Assembly: GCA_022239325.1 (NCBI GenBank) | Contig: JAKOGP010000003.1 | Coordinates: 218,692 to 282,691, forward strand | Origin: Flavobacteriaceae bacterium LSUCC0859 | GTDB lineage: Bacteria > Bacteroidota > Bacteroidia > Flavobacteriales > Flavobacteriaceae | Direction: 5' to 3' | DNA: 64,000 nt | Shown here: positions 61,501 through 64,000 of the stretch, one piece after another | How the letters are laid out: each line of letters starts with the position of its first letter | Numbering within the stretch: the stretch's first letter is position 1 | Notes under the pieces: generated by a model | What the model was told of the DNA's origin: nothing | The model's input: only the letters and a program-made list of their open reading frames with translations | Databases searched by the model: none | Program-made: the position numbers and the translations under genes

Positions 61501-64000
61501 AATTACAATGCCTACTCTACAACATTTACCATTGAGGTTGAAAGTGCCACCCCTTCTATTAATTTTCCAAATGTAACTAAAACTTTTGGAGATGTTCCAT
61601 TTGCATTAACCGCCACTTCAAGTAATACCAGCAATAAGATTTTTACAGTCTCTAATACTGACGTTGCTACTGTTTCTGGAGATACAATTACAATCGTTGG
61701 TGCAGGTACCACCTCAGTTACTCTTACACAAGAGGCTGACGGAAATTACACTGCAGCCACAGCCACAATGACACTAGTTGTAAATAAAGCCACACCTTCT
61801 TTTACAGTAAGTGATGTGACAAAAATTTATGGAGATCTTGATTTTGCAATAGATAATAATGTACTTATCAGTAATAGCCCAGGATCCATAGTATATACAA
61901 GCTCAGATACAAGTGTGGCAACTATAAGTGGAACTTCAAATGTTCACAATTTAGGTTCGGGCTCAACTATTATCACTGCGTCACAATCTGCTACAGATAA
62001 CTATTTATCTGGTACCACTTCGTTTACACTTATTGTAAATCCACTGGAAGTTAATGTTTTAGCCAACGCAAAAACAAAGGTCCATGGAGATGCAGATCCA
62101 GTGCTTAACATAACATCTTCTCCAAGTTTAGGAACGGTTTTATCCAATGGAGATAATATTTCTTTTACAGGAACACTTAGCAGAACTCCTGGTGAAAATG
62201 TTGGAATCTATCCAATTAGTATAGGTACGCTCACCAATACGAATTATGACATTACGTTTACACCTGCCAACCTGAGTATTACAAAATTACCAGTAACCAT
62301 CACCCCCACCTCTAGCCAATCCAAAACTTACGGGGAGATAGACACTACGCTTACCTTCACGGCAAGCCCTGCAGTAAATAGCACCCTGACTAACACCACC
62401 AGCACCATCACTTTTACAGGAAGTCTTAGTAGAACCACTGGTGAGAATGTAAATAACTATACAATAAACATTGGAACACTCACCAATACCAATTACAACA
62501 TCACTCTAAGCCCCGAGACCTTTGCTATTAATAAAAAGACTATTACCGTCTCTGGTATTACTGCTGGTGACAAGGTATATGACGCAAATACCAACGCCTC
62601 TGTAGATCTTTCAGGAATTACTTTTACAGGCAAAGAAACAGGAGACACCATTACAGCCACCGTAACTGGCACCTTTGACACCAAGGACATAGGCACAGCA
62701 AAAACCGTAAACCTCTCTGCTACTTATAGCAGCAGCGCTTTAGATAACTACACCATTGTAGACCAAAGCAGTACCACAGCTAGCATTACCGCCAAGACTA
62801 TAACTGCCACCTTAACAGGTACTGTAGATAAAATATATAACAGCACTACCTCTGCTACCTTGAGCGCTGCCAATTATGAACTGAGTGGTTTTGTGAGTGG
62901 AGAGTCTGCAACCATTACCCAAACTTTTGGAACTTATGACTCAAAAAATATAGGAACCAACAAAGAGGTGAGCGTTTCTCTTAGCAATGCCTACGCTCCA
63001 GCCTTTGGCACCTTGCTAAGCAATTATATTTTAGCCGCTACAGCAACTGGTACGGTAGGAAATATCACAGCAAAAACTTTAACCGTAACCAATATAACGG
63101 CCTTAGATAAAGTATATGATGGCAGTACAAATTCTAATATCAATAGCAGCACCATTGTATATAACGGTCTAGAATCAGGAGACGATGTTTCCATTAACAG
63201 TACCTCTGGTGTTTTTGACAATGAAAATGTAGGTGTTGGTAAGGCTGTTTACCTAACAAACACTTATACCGGTGGAGACCTTAGTAATTATACGTTGGTA
63301 GATCAGGCGTTGGCCACAGCCAGTATTACAGCAAAGACAGTAAGTGCCTCTTTGATTGGCTCAGTGACAAAGGTTTATAACGGAACTTTAAGTGCGACAC
63401 TTAACCCATCTAATTTTCAATTAAACGGAGTTATTAGTGGCCAATCTATAGGAGTAAATCAGACTTTTGGCACCTATGATACCAAAGAAATAGGAACCTC
63501 TAAAATGGTAACGGTAGATCTTACAGACGCCTATTTGGCAGATTCTGGTACACTTTTATCTAACTATGTCTTAGCTGCTACTGCTACAGGAACGGTAGGA
63601 ACCATTACTGCTAAGACCCTTACCGTCACAGGAATTGTAGTTTTAGACAAGGTGTATGACGGAACAGTTTCTTCAACAGTCATGACCAATACGATTGCCT
63701 ATGAAGGTCTTGCTGCTGGGGACAATGTGTATATAGACACGAGTAGTGGGGTATTTGCAGACGCCAATGTAGGACAAGGCAAAACGGTGAATTTAACCAA
63801 TACTTATGCAGGTACGGATTTAACAAACTACACTGTCGTAAACCAAGCCACTACTACGGCAAGCGTCACAACCAAACCCATTACGATAATCCCAACGGCT
63901 GGTCAGTCTAAGACTTATGGCCTTGCCGATGCTACGCTCAGCTACACCATTAGCCCAAGTACATTGCCAAATGGTACTGCCATTAGTTTGGGCGGTACGC
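52570..64000 (+). CDS. Giant secreted surface protein (LamG, FHA-like beta-helix, MBG/YDG repeats), 3' end outside window
   Basis: The frame opens at ATG 52570 and stays open for at least 3,810 codons to the window edge. Layout: signal peptide (1-24, HIFLLLFTIYGGVCAQ); LamG-like domain (about 40-235, IELWIKP, WNHVVLTYDG, GYLNGVFV); a filamentous-haemagglutinin-like beta-helix (about 270-1590) of repeats such as SNGGDITLSGG and VNGPIAIYGDDITLS; a short Ig-like unit (1600-1640); a second LamG (1648-1850, LDGVDDYVDTG, FTIEAWVY, FKGQLDEVRFWN); then MBG, Ig-like and YDG repeats from about 2020, with a discoidin-like domain near 2770-2940. It is rich in Ser, Thr, Gly and Asn and nearly free of Cys. 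I infer an adhesin or sheath protein; a C-terminal T9SS sorting domain would be expected downstream but is not seen. Confidence 0.88.
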   Translation, partial: MPHCLRTYHIFLLLFTIYGGVCAQSGIVTNSLVLEYNSYEYSGSGTSISDTSTNSRNGTIGGSPTYSNDVFTWTDSDYLRTPDLSSIIQNNSEAHTIELWIKPINNGVLAQYNGQDNHNTDYHFSALEIVSGKLEFGLWNGVMVSSGPTVNIPFNQWNHVVLTYDGSIIKGYLNGVFVTGSETTVNWDHPKEYSSSNKFVINFGAEDTTNQGDGTRFDGQFAVSRVYNRALSLIEVVQNYNYPYGTLKIVESGGDSINTTWREDDNTIYAKSNASINSSIIEGYLNSGSLSVTANVIEIQDNITTNTAGNNIVFKAKSDIVLNSNITTNNGDVHLWSDSDGNSAGRIGIYNGGITSNGGDITLSGGTDGNSYAVGTNTAFTSFANYRGIWFNNSTLNANGTSNGGNIIIKGKGYTNELTTDYNIGVDFTINSIIKTNFNGEILIDGVGGPHSTAGEHAAGINFFSQNQIFSADGTIELNGEAGGGSASNARLDAGINFDGGLSGATYDAKIYSNSGDITLKGTKSTLSNSYGIMNGIDNIQTYIGTDGTNKTSGDITIISDNFDLQDNYHTIETTGALVIKSSSNSFSTNFNTSLIDIPSSLNSLTIGTISNTANITISEDIEVAGPISMYGDDIVVSGSISSTKSNSNILLKAKGYIYANTNHNISTNGGDIILWSNTANTTSGTANNEVDLRGNNTISTSGGDIYLAGGLDDGNGRPAGYAYRSYDDEIRPADLGTNVTLNSAGGNIFMRGQGGGVGIGFTGSGIDIDSSGGSVTLDGIGNSNRGIWIGHNLDLNSNGGDIIMTGTSTSSYGIGFENSGISIDSGTGSITIVGQSTSNHGVSVTNQLAINSDSNSDTAISIKGSSSSAYGVFFGGTTSSENLLIQSSSTEGGGDIVIEGKTVTGEVGVSLDFWRSGSSTQILSGSGNIKIHAKGNESRTLYTSTDLHIGKLANSNAVNGISPISSVTTGNISMLSDGGIRTNTGAGGKWTITSGDAANPGGDVVIASDTNNSEGGFMYFSTGGLSVNSYGGNITLGGGNLLGTGYAIGTRYNSSYSGNGIQIDGNLSLNSSGNSTDTGGNINIRAKGYTGSWEAYNMNGFFKYLGSTDINSGTGKINISALAPTPQTNATAVGFYINGGTNHYFTSSSTSADAIKIVGDSSDSSSSTSEGIILRDASGRHEFVATGVDGGVIITAKGGDNDPETTQFNDPVYVLANGGDIKITAESEHSNGGSMIFGDSPFYGSKSSSSVSSSNSNIILKQDKFTFSSGVSPKIATTGNVSIIPSKTRFTNTTFETDWFAFNQNSQTMSGLTIGKESNTSDITINSDQTVNGPIAIYGDDITLSNSLTASGTLTLQSSGALTQTASISANILSLTGSGTTNLSHSGNSVNKLSAGTATITTGTLSFTNSKALEIGVNTNGIKSNGTISIGTLSGNLTLSKDITTTNTSDNAIRLLADADAAAPNEGNGHIIISGTPTLTTGSGGRVSLFSGKPASSSGLVNLVGNNNVRIGVDSSTTTFEPGLNSGVYALFRTGPKINLSETSLSFAHTSGTNSLPKSFVLSATGLTENVTLTAPNGFEISETENSGYTSSLNMTQSSGSITNTPIYVRVKNSASDYPTGTLSASSEGAFSESLGLTTTANAALDLDGVDDYVDTGSTMFTTGQNNFTIEAWVYSKNPENDNLYHGIIGVEGTSRSPGIWIKNRELHYDFRNSNATGTQIGALFSYEDIRANEWFHIAWVKSGALTYFYINGKLVIDGNPAPTSLYVEPQNYRLGYINNYFKGQLDEVRFWNTAQTQVQIQENMYRSLSGNSHSGLISSYNFNNGVPLSDNSSNTTLYDAVGNNDGTLTNFGNLSIASATTSTWVANPFPESEIPNGYSSMPTALWNAIGTNETRDSNGLTLTAPSTLSAENYVNLAANTDTGTTTSDVGNTENIRSNRIWYVNETGSVSATVKIGVASATGQTVSSFVSPTFSLIRRDGTSEDFSRVAQGTRSGDVVTFTEVGLEDGYYSLGVVQNVLLIPTASQSKTLGAEEPTLSYTTSPNVSLSGTLSRTAGEDVGTYSITIGTISSSLYSITLAPENFEIVVTDPNINGWNDLSLTFGDTSGVPSYTTSATTSPSFTSSNTSVAAIHPSSGTITATGVGTTTLWIYFPAGGQFVSGTKSLTITVLARTITVTAAAKTKVFGESDPELTYTATPAVGDPVVAGSSATVSFTGTLIRTDGENAGTYSITLGTLSNTNYTIDYVGADFSITKAPTDIDDGDSDPATETLSDTTITFGDADLLLTPTSSNTADYTFTSSDSSVASITTTSTNTASIRNMGVGSAVISISQAADPNYQAKTVSYTLTVNRLPVTVIPTTTQSKTYGEADLTLTYDSSPELNSSLSNSSTITFTGTLSRTDGTNVGTYSITIGTLTNTNYALTFTETDYTINQRPITISAEAKTKVYGSADPSLTHSITAGSIVTGDTVSGVLTRTSGEAAGTYSIAQNTLTYGNNYNETYEAADLTITNATLTLTVSDYTKVYDSQFIDSSNLSFTATGLVNGNSIDDLVGTPTYTVAGTATNTVGTYSITLSGLSHPSYDIVFVGANATIMQRDMSEVIVADISDRVYNGLAQTLSPTASLNSLSLVEGTDYTTSFTGNTNVGTASVTLTGLGNFTGSKTVPFKIVAANIASTTITGLPSQTFTGFTLTPSPSLSYNGNLLVESSDYSVSYKGNTNAGTASVTFIGSGNYTGTHVIGFEIEKADLNISFENITTTFGAIDFKPSLTISDTSTIPILSPSANTNPRFWYANSIYGDARIFYPSDYERKETFFKPSLNSERSWIAEGSGSSYLALDLQEEVLIYGIKTKGNARNPKWVKTAKIQYTSVLETSNISDVGREKIGESNWTTIEENASLNTDNTTAVINLFESPVTARYLNVLPSSHQVDVSMRLGVLYIPGNLVLSSSNSSIVSFSDNIASVNGGGIATVTATIPESLNYNAYSTTFTIEVESATPSINFPNVTKTFGDVPFALTATSSNTSNKIFTVSNTDVATVSGDTITIVGAGTTSVTLTQEADGNYTAATATMTLVVNKATPSFTVSDVTKIYGDLDFAIDNNVLISNSPGSIVYTSSDTSVATISGTSNVHNLGSGSTIITASQSATDNYLSGTTSFTLIVNPLEVNVLANAKTKVHGDADPVLNITSSPSLGTVLSNGDNISFTGTLSRTPGENVGIYPISIGTLTNTNYDITFTPANLSITKLPVTITPTSSQSKTYGEIDTTLTFTASPAVNSTLTNTTSTITFTGSLSRTTGENVNNYTINIGTLTNTNYNITLSPETFAINKKTITVSGITAGDKVYDANTNASVDLSGITFTGKETGDTITATVTGTFDTKDIGTAKTVNLSATYSSSALDNYTIVDQSSTTASITAKTITATLTGTVDKIYNSTTSATLSAANYELSGFVSGESATITQTFGTYDSKNIGTNKEVSVSLSNAYAPAFGTLLSNYILAATATGTVGNITAKTLTVTNITALDKVYDGSTNSNINSSTIVYNGLESGDDVSINSTSGVFDNENVGVGKAVYLTNTYTGGDLSNYTLVDQALATASITAKTVSASLIGSVTKVYNGTLSATLNPSNFQLNGVISGQSIGVNQTFGTYDTKEIGTSKMVTVDLTDAYLADSGTLLSNYVLAATATGTVGTITAKTLTVTGIVVLDKVYDGTVSSTVMTNTIAYEGLAAGDNVYIDTSSGVFADANVGQGKTVNLTNTYAGTDLTNYTVVNQATTTASVTTKPITIIPTAGQSKTYGLADATLSYTISPSTLPNGTAISLGGT
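58633..60810 (+). repeat. First block of MBG and Ig-like repeats in the giant protein
   Basis: About nine units of 70-95 residues. MBG-type units carry the pattern SQSKTYGE-D--L-Y and end GTYSITIGTLTNTNY (for example 58633, 59089, 59623, 59869); Ig-like units between them carry SSDSSVASI and GVGSAVISI. Two further units at 60352 and 60586 share GNTNVGTASVT-TG-GN-TG. Confidence 0.75.
60811..61540 (+). other. Discoidin-like (F5/8 type C) domain inserted in an Ig-like repeat of the giant protein
   Basis: The unit begins like its neighbours (ISFENITTTFGAIDF) and ends like them (LSSSNSSIVSFSDNIASVNGGG), but about 150 residues stand between the halves. These hold RSWIAEGSGSSYLALDLQ, LIYGIKTKGN, NWTTIEENASLNTDN and TARYLNVLPSS, the order of elements in F5/8 type C domains. 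Confidence 0.6.
61541..62535 (+). repeat. Second block of Ig-like and MBG repeats in the giant protein
   Basis: Two Ig-like units (from about 61546 and 61790; FPNVTKTFGD and VSDVTKIYGD) are followed by two MBG units (from 62041 and 62287; AKTKVHGDADP and SQSKTYGEID), each closing with TNTNY. Confidence 0.75.
62536..63873 (+). repeat. Alternating YDG-type repeats, order A-B-A-B-A
   Basis: Units begin at 62536 (A, 86 residues), 62794 (B, 93), 63073 (A, 87), 63334 (B, 93) and 63613 (A, 87). A units read DKVYDG or DKVYDA and end with NYT-VDQ or VNQ; B units read KIYN or KVYNG, contain TFGTYD and end with LLSNY-LAATATGTVG. An MBG unit begins at 63874 and is cut by the window edge. Confidence 0.85.

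Noticed and set aside
54000..63300. Several open frames of 60-100 codons on the minus strand and in other + frames across the last 10 kb
   Set aside because: All are nested in the giant + strand frame, have low-complexity Val/Ser/Thr/Ile-rich translations that mirror the repeats, and show no known domain.

Overview
The window looks like a chromosomal segment of a member of the Bacteroidota, most likely the Flavobacteriaceae. Evidence: a fused E1 alpha/beta 2-oxoacid dehydrogenase; flavobacterial-type -7 boxes (TAnnTTTG) in place of sigma-70 elements; few Shine-Dalgarno sequences; a tRNA gene without an encoded CCA; and a giant Ser/Thr-rich surface protein built from MBG/YDG-type repeats. I cannot name the genus from the sequence alone.

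Layout. 1-9.7 kb: the 3' end of uvrA, a LOG-family protein, a catalytically degenerate M1 peptidase-like protein, the fused E1 dehydrogenase, holA, a stand-alone HsdR-N-like nuclease domain, a GT2 glycosyltransferase and an OmpA-like lipoprotein. 9.7-17.4 kb: a threonylcarbamoyl-AMP synthase, a UvrD-type helicase, an M20 amidohydrolase, a patatin-like lipase and recG. 17.4-27.6 kb: branched-chain amino acid synthesis, leuC-leuD-leuA-leuB on + converging with ilvD-ilvB-ilvN-ilvC on -, with a shared hairpin terminator between them. 27.6-37.1 kb: a zinc-finger hypothetical, a YifB/ComM ATPase, a penicillin acylase, a DsbD-like reductase, tilS, a DUF1624-like membrane protein and a double-CDGSH protein. 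37.1-43.9 kb: dihydrolipoyl dehydrogenase, an Lrp regulator divergent from a methionine gamma-lyase-like enzyme, an NhaC antiporter, and a peroxide-defence group (Prx, Trx, a DUF6952-type protein, Tpx). 43.9-51.2 kb: ftsK, lolA, lptF/G and ribB(A) in a tightly overlapping run, then a nitroreductase, a TauE/SafE transporter and tRNA-Ser(UGA). 51.2-64.0 kb: a 7TM-AraC regulator divergent from one uninterrupted reading frame of at least 3,810 codons that leaves the window still open.

Most of the window is conserved core genome. The accessory and most unusual part is the last 12.7 kb. The giant protein has a signal peptide, two LamG-like domains, a filamentous-haemagglutinin-like beta-helix of about 1,300 residues and a long tail of MBG/YDG/Ig-like repeats, into one of which a discoidin-like (F5/8 type C) domain seems to be inserted. 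A 31-nt near-perfect palindrome lies between this gene and the membrane-anchored AraC regulator. Smaller oddities are a RibBA whose GTP-cyclohydrolase half lacks its zinc cysteines, and two cases (CDGSH protein, penicillin acylase) where a diverged copy of the gene's 3' end lies directly behind the stop codon. I see no CRISPR array, insertion sequence, prophage or complete restriction system. No intergenic stretch exceeds 300 bases; the largest is 282 bases, upstream of ilvD.
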